Positions 7,186-13,951 of a stretch of 18,918 bases of DNA are shown in pieces. Location of the stretch: NCBI GenBank assembly GCA_964517975.1, contig CAZFDM010000181.1, positions 1 through 18,918 on the forward strand, in the 5' to 3' direction. A program made the position numbers and the translations under genes. Numbering within the stretch: the stretch's first letter is position 1; every line of letters starts with the position of its first letter. This DNA is from JBBIRM01 sp964517975. Its GTDB lineage: Bacteria; Desulfobacterota; BSN033; UBA1163. The notes beneath the pieces were generated by a model. The model had not been told where the DNA came from and made no database searches. It was given only the letters and a program-made list of their open reading frames with translations.

Positions 7186-9168
7186 TTAATTTAGAAATTC
7201 TTGTAACGGGGATGAGGCTTTTAAATCCTCCAATTCGAGGGCGAGCGATTCCCAGATTCGGGTAAGTTCCTTCACCTGCTCCTGGACCTTTTTATGCTTT
7301 TCAATCGTTGCATATGTCTCATTTTGATTAAGATAGAGATTGGGGTTGGAAAGCCTCTGATTAAGTTCCTCCAACTCTTGGGTCGCTTCATTTAGCGATC
7401 TTTCCACCTCGTTGAATCGTTTTTCAAGACTGGAGAGTTGACGACGATATTGATCCATCTCTTGAGCCTTTTTTCGCCTCTCTTCCTTGATCACGTATGT
7501 TGACCTCTTTTTAACCAGTTTCTCTCTTTCCTGAACGTCAACCCTTTGCTCAGCCCTTTCCTTCTCGATCTGCTGCTTTTTGTATAGATAATCATCGTAG
7601 TTACCGGGATAGAGGTGAAGGGTCCCCTGATCAATTTCAATTATTTTATTGGCAACCTCATTGATGAGGTGACGATCGTGGGTGATGAGACAGATTGTTC
7701 CCTGAAATTGTTTCAGAGCCCTTTCCAAAACATTTCGTGAAGGGATGTCAAGATGGGTGGTGGGTTCATCAAGGAGGAGAAAGTTCATCGGTTTGAGTAA
7801 CATCTTTGCCAGGACCAGTCGACTCTTCTCTCCACCGCTTAAGACCGAGACTTTCTTTTTAACCGCATCTCCGCTAAAGAGGAATGTCCCGAGGAGGGTC
7901 CGGAGATAGGTCTCGCTCTCATCGGTGGCAATGGATAAGAGTTCTTCATAGACCGTATTTTCTGGGTTCAGGAGGTCGAGTTGGTGTTGAGCGAAGTAGG
8001 CCCGGGTGACTTCTTTCCCCAATCTCACCTCGCCCTGCTCAAAATTAAGGACCCCTGCCAATATTTTAAGAAGTGTGGATTTACCTGCTCCATTAGCCCC
8101 CACCAGTGCCACCTTATCCCCCCGGTAGAGGGTAAGGTCAACTCCTTGATAAACGACGGTTTGGCCGTAACTCTTGTGAAGATTTCTTACCTCCACTACC
8201 TTATAGCCACTCCGTTTAGGTGGAGGGAAATGAAATCGGATTTCTTTCTTCTTCTCAGGTAACTCTATTCGGTCAATTTTCTCGAGCATTTTGATTCGGC
8301 TCTGAACTTGGCTCGACTTGGTGTTTTTGGCCCTGAATCGCTCAATAAATCTCTGAGTCTGTTCAATCTTTCTTTGTTGAGTTTTGTAGGTGGCTTCGAG
8401 AATCTGCCTTCGGGACTCCTTCACCTCTATGTAGTGGTCGTAGTTCCCATGATAGAGGTTGATCTTTTGGGCATCGATCTCTGCAATTCGATCGATAAGA
8501 TGGTTGAGGAAAACCCGATCATGTGACACAATCACCATAGCACCTGGATAATGGATTAAGAATTCCTCCAACCAGATGAGAGTGGCTAAGTCCAAATGGT
8601 TGGTCGGTTCATCCAGGAGAAGAAGGTCAGGAGATTGGAGAAGAATTTTTGCTAAGGCGATCCGCATGAGCCACCCACCACTCAACTGCTCTGTGGAGCG
8701 GTCAAAATCCATTTCTTTAAATCCTAAACCCCGAAGGATCCGTTTGACCTCTGCCTCCAGGCCATATCCTCCGAGGAAGGTATATCGCTCTTGGAGTTTT
8801 CCGTATTCCTTTACCAACTTTTCTTGTTCTTTTGGATCCTCAACAGAGGAAAGACCTTCTTCCAAGGTCCTCATCTTATCCTGAAGAGGGGTAATATGGT
8901 CCATACTTTTCAAGACCTCACCGAGAACCGTATTGCCACTAAAACAGATCACCTCCTGAGGGAGGTAGCCAATCGTCACCCCTTTGGCAGTGAGAATCTC
9001 CCCACCATCTATGGATTCTTCCCCCAAAATCATCTTGAAAAGAGTGGTCTTTCCTGAGCCATTAGGGCCGATGAGTCCAATTCGGTCCCTTACCCCAATA
9101 TGGAGAGAACAGTCTTTAAAGAGAACCTTACTTCCAAATTGCTTCTGAACATGGTTGAGAGTGATCAT
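7186..9168 (-). CDS. ABC-F family ATP-binding protein (Uup/YheS-like)
   Basis: This 660-residue cytosolic protein has two ABC ATPase domains and no membrane segment. In domain 1, Walker A GPNGSGKTT is at 34-42, the signature LSGGW at about 160, and Walker B LLLLDEPTNHLD at about 181. In domain 2, GANGAGKST is at about 355, LSGGEKSRL at about 440, and LLLDEPTTHLD at about 460. The linker (about 240-320, rich in Arg, Lys and Gln) corresponds to the P-site tRNA interaction region. A long charged coiled coil from about 540 to 645 forms the C-terminus, as in Uup/YheS-type members. ABC-F proteins act on translating ribosomes; antibiotic-resistance ABC-Fs share this layout, but nothing here argues for resistance. 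It starts 36 bp after fmdB ends, with no clear Shine-Dalgarno site, so translation may follow from the upstream gene. Confidence 0.93.
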   Translation of the reverse strand: MITLNHVQKQFGSKVLFKDCSLHIGVRDRIGLIGPNGSGKTTLFKMILGEESIDGGEILTAKGVTIGYLPQEVICFSGNTVLGEVLKSMDHITPLQDKMRTLEEGLSSVEDPKEQEKLVKEYGKLQERYTFLGGYGLEAEVKRILRGLGFKEMDFDRSTEQLSGGWLMRIALAKILLQSPDLLLLDEPTNHLDLATLIWLEEFLIHYPGAMVIVSHDRVFLNHLIDRIAEIDAQKINLYHGNYDHYIEVKESRRQILEATYKTQQRKIEQTQRFIERFRAKNTKSSQVQSRIKMLEKIDRIELPEKKKEIRFHFPPPKRSGYKVVEVRNLHKSYGQTVVYQGVDLTLYRGDKVALVGANGAGKSTLLKILAGVLNFEQGEVRLGKEVTRAYFAQHQLDLLNPENTVYEELLSIATDESETYLRTLLGTFLFSGDAVKKKVSVLSGGEKSRLVLAKMLLKPMNFLLLDEPTTHLDIPSRNVLERALKQFQGTICLITHDRHLINEVANKIIEIDQGTLHLYPGNYDDYLYKKQQIEKERAEQRVDVQEREKLVKKRSTYVIKEERRKKAQEMDQYRRQLSSLEKRFNEVERSLNEATQELEELNQRLSNPNLYLNQNETYATIEKHKKVQEQVKELTRIWESLALELEDLKASSPLQEFLN

Positions 9169-9204
9169 GGACGGGTTGAGATTATTGGATAGGTTTTTGG
9201 GAGT

Positions 9205-9561
9205 TTAAGTATCAAACTTTGTATCATATTTATCAAAATTGTAGCCTGCTTTCTTATAATCTTCCAAGGCACGGACCCGGAGATCTTCTCTCTTAGTCTT
9301 TTCTGCTTCTTTATCTGCCAGTTCAGCCGCATGACTCCATTTTCCTTCTTTTTCGTACTCCCTAATCTTTCGATCAGTTTCTGTCTGGGGACTCCCTTTC
9401 ACCACCACGGTGGGAGCAAAGAGAACGCGACGGATGGAATTTTTACACTTTGGGCAATGGGAAAGAGGAGGCTCTGTCATCCTTTGGACGACTTCAAACC
9501 CTGACCGACAATGCTCACAACCCACCTTTGGATCGACTGACTGATATTCATAGGTAGGCAT
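9205..9561 (-). CDS. FmdB family zinc-ribbon protein
   Basis: This 118-residue protein begins MPTYEYQSVDPKVGCEHC, the hallmark of the FmdB/Zn_ribbon_8 family. Zinc ligands are Cys15, Cys18, Cys36 and Cys39 (CEHC, CPKC). The C-terminal half is highly charged and helical (KIREYEKEGKWSHAAELADKEAEKTKREDL), longer than minimal FmdB proteins. FmdB was named as a putative regulator near formamidase/amidase genes, but most members have no established role. A perfect AAGGAGGTG site (complement of 9567-9575) precedes the ATG, and a promoter-like pair lies farther upstream. It is probably the first gene of a two-gene unit with the ABC-F gene. Confidence 0.85.
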   Translation of the reverse strand: MPTYEYQSVDPKVGCEHCRSGFEVVQRMTEPPLSHCPKCKNSIRRVLFAPTVVVKGSPQTETDRKIREYEKEGKWSHAAELADKEAEKTKREDLRVRALEDYKKAGYNFDKYDTKFDT

Positions 9562-9580
9562 ACAACCACCTCCTTAAAAT

Positions 9581-9608
9581 TAGATAATAATTTTTTAAAG
9601 ATTGTCAA
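9581..9608 (-). promoter_or_regulatory. Promoter-like pair upstream of fmdB-type gene
   Basis: On the minus strand, TTGACA (complement of 9603-9608) is followed after 16 bp by TATCTA (complement of 9581-9586). This puts initiation close to the ribosome binding site of the FmdB gene. The -10 box is weak but the -35 box is perfect. The MITE-like element begins immediately upstream of the -35. Confidence 0.4.
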
Positions 9609-9614
9609 GTTCCG

Positions 9615-9932
9615 TTTGAGAGGTCTCTGAAAAAGTACTTTTTGTCTGGGAGGGTGAGGTTCAAAACCCTTCGGATGCTGGCAGTTACAATTTTAATTTG
9701 CTAATAATCGTTTTAAGAAAATTTGTAGGGTAAGCCCTGGGGGCTTACCGAATATCAGTAAGGGACAAGCCCTTACCCTACTCAATATCTTTATTTAGGT
9801 AAGGGAAAAATCCTTACCCTACAATCATTCATCGGTATCCGGCCGCACGATACGGGCAGGAAAGGTTTCCCCTACCCTCCCATATTGGAAAAAGGTTTAT
9901 TAAACACTTTTTTCAGAATTCTCTTTGAGAGG
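9615..9932. mobile_element. MITE-like non-coding element with 9-bp target duplication
   Basis: The 9-bp sequence TTTGAGAGG occurs at 9615-9623 and again at 9924-9932, in direct orientation, flanking exactly 300 bp. The ends inside these copies are inverted to each other over a short core: TCTCTGAAAAAGTAC on the left and, on the minus strand from the right end, GAGAATTCTGAAAAAAGTG. There is no coding sequence inside; instead there are three related hairpins. Size, terminal inverted repeats and flanking duplication together suggest a miniature transposable element moved by a transposase encoded elsewhere. The inverted repeat core is only about 11 bp, so the ends remain provisional. The element occupies nearly all of the gap between the FmdB gene and the coiled-coil gene. 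Confidence 0.5.
9729..9818. repeat. Three tandem related hairpins (GTAAGGG/CCCTTAC)
   Basis: Hairpin 1 pairs GGTAAGCC (9729-9736) with GGCTTACC (9742-9749). Hairpin 2 pairs GTAAGGG (9758-9764) with CCCTTAC (9770-9776). Hairpin 3 pairs GGTAAGG (9798-9804) with CCTTACC (9812-9818). All have 5-7 base loops. The sequence GTAGGGTAAG at 9725-9734 can also pair with CTTACCCTAC at 9772-9781, so longer nested structures are possible. They lie in the middle of the MITE-like element. Confidence 0.7.
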
Positions 9933-9965
9933 GCAATGGGAAAGAAGGATTTGAGTCAATTCGAC

Positions 9966-10769
9966 TCACTCAGGGTTTTCCAAAAGATTATAGAAATTGG
10001 CCTTACACGAGTCCCTTAAAACAGTGAGGGATTCTTTCACCTCATTGAATGAGGTTTTTAAGGCCTCATACTTCTTCTCAAGTTCTAAATTGTAGGCCAA
10101 GGCCTGTTCCAATTTCGATTGAAGTTCCAGACTCTCACTTGAAAAATGGAGGGCCTCTTTTTCCTTCAGCCTTCCTTTGACACGAAGGATTTCATTTTGC
10201 TCGATCTGGGCCTCGAGTTGTTGGGTCCGGAGGATGGCCTCTTCCTTTTCTTTTTTGGCCAGGGCCAAAGATTCTTTCATCTCCTTCAACGTCTGCATCA
10301 AATCCCGGATCTTTTCAAGGGCATCCGCATTTTCCTCTTTAAGGTAAGCCCATTCTGACTGGACCTCCTTAAACTTCTGGATCTCATTTTGCAACTCCTC
10401 CACCTGGCTTCTTAATTCTTTATTCTCGAGGGTTAATTGATGGATAGTCCTCTGGGAAGAGACCAAATCCATCTCGAGGGCTTTCTTCGCCCTGCTGGAG
10501 GTGAGGAGCTGGGAATGAAGGTCATCCACCAATCGTAAGACATCGAGACCCTCGCCTAACGTCACCTCCTTTTTAGAGGTCTCAGGAATGGCCTGTTTTT
10601 CTTTGGTAGCCTCTGAAGAGAGCGCCTCAGAAGGTTCCTCTTTTAGCAGTTGAGGTTCATTCATATCCTCTGGAGGAAAGGATTCTTCTATTCGTTTGAT
10701 CTTTGGCATTCGTTCAGCCACAATTTTATCGAACCCATCTTCCATGGCCGTCTGGATTCTCGTTTTCAT
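9966..10769 (-). CDS. Coiled-coil protein, last gene of the ParA cluster
   Basis: I do not recognise a named family. The 267-residue protein has a short N-terminal region (MKTRIQTAMEDGFDKIVAERMPKI), an acidic Pro/Ser/Glu-rich stretch at about 28-70, and an almost unbroken coiled coil from about 75 to 255. There is no signal peptide and no membrane segment. Residues 81-102 (VDDLHSQLLTSSRAKKALEMDL) align without gaps to residues 53-74 of the upstream 110-residue protein, suggesting a shared binding or oligomerisation motif. GGAGGGA precedes the ATG. It lies 58 bp after the upstream gene and ends close to the MITE-like element. A filament-forming or adaptor role with the ParA-type ATPase is inferred from context only. 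Confidence 0.75.
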   Translation of the reverse strand: MKTRIQTAMEDGFDKIVAERMPKIKRIEESFPPEDMNEPQLLKEEPSEALSSEATKEKQAIPETSKKEVTLGEGLDVLRLVDDLHSQLLTSSRAKKALEMDLVSSQRTIHQLTLENKELRSQVEELQNEIQKFKEVQSEWAYLKEENADALEKIRDLMQTLKEMKESLALAKKEKEEAILRTQQLEAQIEQNEILRVKGRLKEKEALHFSSESLELQSKLEQALAYNLELEKKYEALKTSFNEVKESLTVLRDSCKANFYNLLENPE

Positions 10770-10827
10770 CCTCTCCCTCCTTCACTTTCGACCTTTCCCC
10801 TTCCATAAAGGAAGGGAAAAGATAAAG

Positions 10828-11160
10828 TTACTTGATCCGCTCCCTCATATATTCTTCCATTGCCCTCAACATCTCAATGATCTTCTCCACTTCCAATTTA
10901 ATCCGATTCACTTCTTCTAAAAGACGATTGGCTTTTTTGAGATCATATTCTAAGGCGGTCCGGACCGTTAATGAGGATCGAAGCTCAGAATAAAGGTTGT
11001 GGATTCGGTCGGAGAGTTCATCTTTTTTAGATTCTTCCGCCATTTTTCTTAGTGGAGAGATCAATTTGGGTTCAAGCACATCCCAGGGTCTCTCGATGGG
11101 TTCCTTGCTCTGGGTATTAGGGAATTTCTGGGCTACGTTGTTGGTGAACTCATCTGTCAT
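10828..11160 (-). CDS. Small coiled-coil protein overlapping ParA-type gene
   Basis: This 110-residue protein has an unstructured N-terminus with the Trp-containing stretch PIERPWDVLEPKLISPLRKM, followed by a coiled coil from about residue 45 to the end. Its ATG overlaps the TGA of the ParA-type gene (ATGA, 11157-11160), and AAAGGAG lies 7 bp upstream, so the two are translationally coupled. Residues 53-74 (IHNLYSELRSSLTVRTALEYDL) match the motif in the 267-residue coiled-coil protein. Small partners encoded directly after ParA-type ATPases often stimulate the ATPase (as ParB, McdB or PomX do), so this is a candidate partner. No homologue is recognised. Confidence 0.75.
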   Translation of the reverse strand: MTDEFTNNVAQKFPNTQSKEPIERPWDVLEPKLISPLRKMAEESKKDELSDRIHNLYSELRSSLTVRTALEYDLKKANRLLEEVNRIKLEVEKIIEMLRAMEEYMRERIK

Positions 11161-12161
11161 GATTCCGCTCCTTTCAGATCGAAAATTTCGCTAATAAGGC
11201 TCTGGATGTCTGTAGCTCCTTTTGAAGATTGGGCGAACAGAAATATAGGGATGCCCTGACTGGTGGCCTCTGCAATTTTAGTATCCTGTCGGACCACTGT
11301 CCTGAGGAGATATTTTTCATAATGGGTTTCCAGTGCCTTTTTTGAACGTTTGCAAATCCGATGGGATTCGTTATAACGATTTAAAAAGATAAAAATGTTT
11401 TCAAAGACGAATGAAAAATCCTCCTCAATCGTTGAGAGGGTTTCAAACAGGATTTTGAGACCATGATAGGAAAGGAAATCTGCTAACACCGGGATGATAA
11501 GATCGTTGGAGGCCAAGATTGCGTTGAGGTTGAGGAGGCCGATGCTGGGAGAAGCATCCATCACGATCAGTTCATAATTTTTTTCAATTGTGCTAAGCAA
11601 TCGTTTTAATCTAAATTCTCTCGAATTCATTGAAAAGAGAGAAAGTTCAATAGGGGAAAGGTTCAAATTGGAAGGAATGATGTCCAGTGTGGGAAGGTCC
11701 GTTTTGATAATGATATTTTCCAAATCCTCTTTTTCAATGAGGGCGTTAAAGAGGGTTTTTGGAAATTGTTGATTATTGAGCCCAAGACATTGGGTTAGAT
11801 GACCCTGGGGATCCAAGTCGATCAGAAGGGTTCGAAACCCCATTTGAGCTAGTCTAAAGCCATAGAATGCCGAAATCGTGCTCTTTCCAGTGCCCCCCTT
11901 AAAATTAAGGAAGAGTTGTTTTCGAATTGATTTAAAGGGAGATGGAAGCCCCAGATAGTTTCGGTACTTTGGCACATCCTCTGGTTTATAATAGCGCTCT
12001 TGGTTGGAATTCCTCTTGGGAGGAGGAAGCAGACCCTTTGCCTCTTTCTCAAGGAGCTCCTGTTTCGAGATACCTAAGAGCTTTGCAAAACTCAAAGGAG
12101 AATAGACCAAATCCCCTAAGATTTGGGCTTTTGGAGTAGGAGGGCTCGACGGAGTGGTCAT
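11157..12161 (-). CDS. ParA/MinD-type ATPase with N-terminal MerR-like segment
   Basis: In this 334-residue protein, residues 20-70 (LSFAKLLGISKQELLEKEAKG, then ERYYKPEDVPKYRNYLG) look like a MerR-type winged helix. The ATPase core follows: deviant Walker A FKGGTGKST at 87-95 with the signature Lys88, Walker A' LLIDLDPQGH at 112-121, and Walker B IVMDASPSIG at 199-208. Later come NAILASNDLIIPV and VRQDTKIAEATSQGIPIFLF, matching the ParA family C-terminus. ParA-type ATPases dimerise on ATP, bind DNA or membrane nonspecifically and position cargo. No parB or parS-like repeats are seen nearby. The start has AAAGGAAA 4 bp upstream, 18 bp after the HEAT gene. The fusion recalls type Ia ParA proteins that autoregulate through an N-terminal HTH. 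Confidence 0.88.
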   Translation of the reverse strand: MTTPSSPPTPKAQILGDLVYSPLSFAKLLGISKQELLEKEAKGLLPPPKRNSNQERYYKPEDVPKYRNYLGLPSPFKSIRKQLFLNFKGGTGKSTISAFYGFRLAQMGFRTLLIDLDPQGHLTQCLGLNNQQFPKTLFNALIEKEDLENIIIKTDLPTLDIIPSNLNLSPIELSLFSMNSREFRLKRLLSTIEKNYELIVMDASPSIGLLNLNAILASNDLIIPVLADFLSYHGLKILFETLSTIEEDFSFVFENIFIFLNRYNESHRICKRSKKALETHYEKYLLRTVVRQDTKIAEATSQGIPIFLFAQSSKGATDIQSLISEIFDLKGAES

Positions 12162-12179
12162 GAGTTTCCTTTATTCTTC

Positions 12180-12929
12180 TCAACTTTGTTTTTGCAAGGA
12201 GGAGATCTTCCTCTTCATTCTCCTCTCTATCTCCCTTTCCAACTGATCCCTCGCCCATTTTCGAAGGTCAGGATCCAAATCGCTCATCGCCTCTAACCAA
12301 CGATCCTCGCTCTCTTCAGGATAAAGCGTAAGTAAAGAGAATAAAGCGGCTTTTCTCACCATCGGTTCCTGATCTTTTGATAATTCCATCAAAAGAGGGA
12401 GTTGACCTTCTATCGGGCTCCAACCCAAAAGAGTAGCCACTTTCCTTCTAATCCATGGAGATTCGTCGCTTAATAGTTGAAGAAGGATATTTAAATCCAT
12501 CTTTTCACTTTGATAGAATATCCCCCTGAGGGCAGTCATCCTCACCCTTGGATCCTCATCCTTCAGACATTTTTTTAAAAACGGGATGATCGCTGGGCTT
12601 CTGAATTTTGTCAAAGAAGAAATCGCCTGGGCTCTGACCTCCGCATCATGATCGGAAACCATCTCCTGAAGGAGAGGGATCGGAATAGAGGGAATTAGCT
12701 TTTCAAGGGAGCGAATGGCTAAGATTCTTACTTTTGAATCAGGATGTTTCAGGTCTGTCTTTATTTGATTGAGAACAACTTCTGACCAAAAGGTTTCAGA
12801 AGATGGAATAAAGGTAGAGGAAGAGTTTTCTTTGGGCATCTGTTGGGATCTTTCAAATGTGATTGAGTTGGATTTAGGCCCTTGAGTTTCTGTTGATTTT
12901 AAATAAATTAATCGAAAGCCTTCTGTCAT
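12180..12929 (-). CDS. HEAT-repeat protein in the ParA cluster
   Basis: This 249-residue cytosolic protein has a low-complexity Ser/Thr/Gln-rich N-terminus (1-45) followed by about six HEAT repeats. The recurring D-x3-VR turns are HPDSKVRILAIRSL, DHDAEVRAQAISSL, DEDPRVRMTALRGI, DESPWIRRKVATLL, DQEPMVRKAALFSL and DLDPDLRKWARDQL. The C-terminus is basic. HEAT scaffolds bind partner proteins; the Myxococcus PomY protein combines HEAT-like repeats with a ParA partner (PomZ), but this protein lacks PomY's long coiled coil. The start at 12929 has a weak AGGA. An internal ATG at 12839 has no better site and is less likely. It lies between the RHH gene (35 bp upstream) and the ParA-type gene (18 bp downstream). 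Confidence 0.82.
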   Translation of the reverse strand: MTEGFRLIYLKSTETQGPKSNSITFERSQQMPKENSSSTFIPSSETFWSEVVLNQIKTDLKHPDSKVRILAIRSLEKLIPSIPIPLLQEMVSDHDAEVRAQAISSLTKFRSPAIIPFLKKCLKDEDPRVRMTALRGIFYQSEKMDLNILLQLLSDESPWIRRKVATLLGWSPIEGQLPLLMELSKDQEPMVRKAALFSLLTLYPEESEDRWLEAMSDLDPDLRKWARDQLEREIERRMKRKISSLQKQS

Positions 12930-12964
12930 AGTGTCCTGATTTAAAGAGGATACGGTGATGCGAA

Positions 12965-13150
12965 TTATTTATTTTTTAAAAAGTCTTTGAATTCAAATTT
13001 TAATTGATCAGAATATTTCTCTAAAAGCATATCTAAGGCCTCTCTGACATAAACCGATTGAGGGACTTTAGTCTTTTCAGATAGTCTTTTTAATGCTTCT
13101 AATTGTTCACCATTAATATAAATCGTACGGGCAATCTTTGTCTGTCCCAA
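12965..13150 (-). CDS. Ribbon-helix-helix (CopG/MetJ-Arc type) DNA-binding protein
   Basis: The protein is 61 residues from TTG 13150, or 66 from ATG 13165. The sequence ARTIYINGEQLEALKRLSEKTKVPQSVYVREALDMLLEKY is a classic RHH fold: the TIYI beta strand pairs in the dimer and contacts DNA bases, helix A is EQLEALKRLSEKTK, and helix B starts at PQSVYVREAL. TTG is preferred because GGAGG (complement of 13158-13162) lies 7 bp before it, whereas the ATG has no site and would be only about 12 bases from the predicted transcription start. RHH proteins serve as antitoxins, plasmid copy regulators or ParA-partner centromere binders (ParG, omega). No toxin gene adjoins; the HEAT gene follows after 35 bp. 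Self-repression through the palindrome upstream is likely. Confidence 0.85.
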   Translation of the reverse strand: MGQTKIARTIYINGEQLEALKRLSEKTKVPQSVYVREALDMLLEKYSDQLKFEFKDFLKNK

Positions 13151-13168
13151 GATAACCCCTCCCATTCA

Positions 13169-13212
13169 ATTATATTGAAATACAATATAATACAATAGGT
13201 TTATATTGTCAA
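13169..13212 (-). promoter_or_regulatory. Promoter with embedded 9-bp palindrome, likely RHH operator
   Basis: On the minus strand, TTGACA (complement of 13207-13212), a 17-bp spacer and TATATT (complement of 13184-13189) form a near-consensus promoter. The -10 box lies inside a perfect inverted repeat, ATTATATTG (13169-13177), AAATA, CAATATAAT (13183-13191), which also covers the predicted start site. Related TATTGT/ACAATA half-sites recur between the boxes. Such placement is typical of autoregulatory operators of RHH proteins. The next 280 bp (13213-13493) are AT-rich with no gene or clear signal. Confidence 0.65.
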
Positions 13213-13493
13213 CAAAAAAATTTAAAATAAAAATGAGAAAATATTAAATAATTTTATAGAGTTATTTTCTAATTCACCTTCTATCTTTTGTGAGTTTTGG
13301 CGTTAATGGCTGTTGAAAAAGAAACCTTCCGCTTTTAATTAGGGATGTATATGGGGTTGAATCTCTTTATTCTGATTTGGATTTTTGTTTTTCTTTGCCC
13401 CCTTTCGTTAGCAAGGTCGTACTGACTTTACATCGACCTAATAACAAGAAGGTTTTGGTTTTTAAATTTGAATTTAACAAATCAAAATTGGCC

Positions 13494-13522
13494 TTGACCA
13501 TAAGTCAAAGAAGTCGTATATT
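13494..13522 (+). promoter_or_regulatory. Promoter of the five-tRNA cluster
   Basis: TTGACC (13494-13499), a 17-bp spacer and TATATT (13517-13522) end 10 bp before the first tRNA gene. It is the only strong promoter seen before the tRNA - tig - clpP - clpX block and may drive all five tRNAs. Confidence 0.7.
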
Positions 13523-13532
13523 TTTTAACTAA

Positions 13533-13609
13533 GCGCCTGTAGCTCAGATGGATAGAGCTACGGACTTCTAATCCGTGGGTCGGGGGTTCGAATCCCTCCA
13601 GGCGCGCCA
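13533..13609 (+). tRNA. tRNA-Arg (anticodon TCT)
   Basis: This 77-nt cloverleaf includes an encoded CCA. The acceptor GCGCCTG pairs with CAGGCGC, the anticodon stem ACGGA/TCCGT holds the loop CTTCTAA (anticodon TCT), and the T loop is TTCGAAT. It reads AGA (and possibly AGG) codons. Confidence 0.96.
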
Positions 13610-13694
13610 TGGACTTTAGGAGTGCAAAGTAGAATTTTTCTAAATTCCTAATTGATCATTCTCAATGGACCATTTTGGAATGAAATTTTTAGTG

Positions 13695-13771
13695 GTGAGT
13701 GTAGCTCAGTTGGATAGAGCACTGGGTTGTGGCCCCAGTGGGCGAGGGTTCGAGTCCCTTCACTCACCCCA
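13695..13771 (+). tRNA. tRNA-His (anticodon GTG)
   Basis: Acceptor GTGAGTG pairs with CACTCAC, the anticodon stem CTGGG/CCCAG holds loop TTGTGGC (anticodon GTG), and CCA is encoded. The base before position 1 (G at 13694) faces C73, giving the G-1:C73 pair that histidyl-tRNA synthetase requires. Confidence 0.96.
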
Positions 13772-13773
13772 AA

Positions 13774-13850
13774 GCGCCTGTAGCTCAGTTGGATAGAGCG
13801 TCGGACTTCGAATCCGCAGGTCGGGAGTTCGAGTCTCCCCGGGCGCGCCA
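13774..13850 (+). tRNA. tRNA-Arg (anticodon TCG)
   Basis: Acceptor GCGCCTG pairs with CGGGCGC (one T-G wobble). The anticodon loop CTTCGAA gives anticodon TCG, and CCA is encoded. The 5' half is nearly identical to the tRNA-Arg(TCT) gene at 13533, suggesting duplication and anticodon divergence. The outer pair of the anticodon stem (T against C) is mismatched. Confidence 0.95.
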
Positions 13851-13868
13851 CTTTTGTTAAAAAGGAAT

Positions 13869-13944
13869 GAGCCGTTAGCTCAATCGGTAGAGCAACTGAC
13901 TCTTAATCAGTAGGTTGCAGGTTCGATTCCTGCACGGCTCACCA
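13869..13944 (+). tRNA. tRNA-Lys (anticodon CTT)
   Basis: Acceptor GAGCCGT pairs with ACGGCTC, the stem ACTGA/TCAGT holds loop CTCTTAA (anticodon CTT), and the T loop is TTCGATT with CCA encoded. It reads AAG codons. Confidence 0.96.
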
Positions 13945-13951
13945 GTGGTTA

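Noticed and set aside
7186..9168. ABC-F protein as an antibiotic resistance factor
   Set aside because: The domain layout and C-terminal coiled coil fit housekeeping Uup/YheS-type members, and no resistance context or leader attenuator was seen.
9725..9818. CRISPR-like array
   Set aside because: The repeats are short, unequal hairpins with 10-20 bp spacing; there are no conserved direct repeats with unique spacers and no cas genes.
9953..9967. GAGTC-AATTC-GACTC hairpin at the end of the 267-residue coiled-coil gene as terminator
   Set aside because: The stem is only 5 bp, overlaps the stop codon and is not followed by a T-run on the minus strand.
12965..13150. RHH gene as an antitoxin of a toxin-antitoxin pair
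   Set aside because: No RelE/ParE/PIN-like toxin gene adjoins it; the next gene is the HEAT-repeat protein.
13648..13851. Minus-strand frame of 67 residues (MARPGRLELPTCGFEVRR...) over two tRNA genes
   Set aside because: It is the antisense translation of tRNA-His and tRNA-Arg, a well-known false gene product; the tRNA cloverleafs explain the sequence fully.
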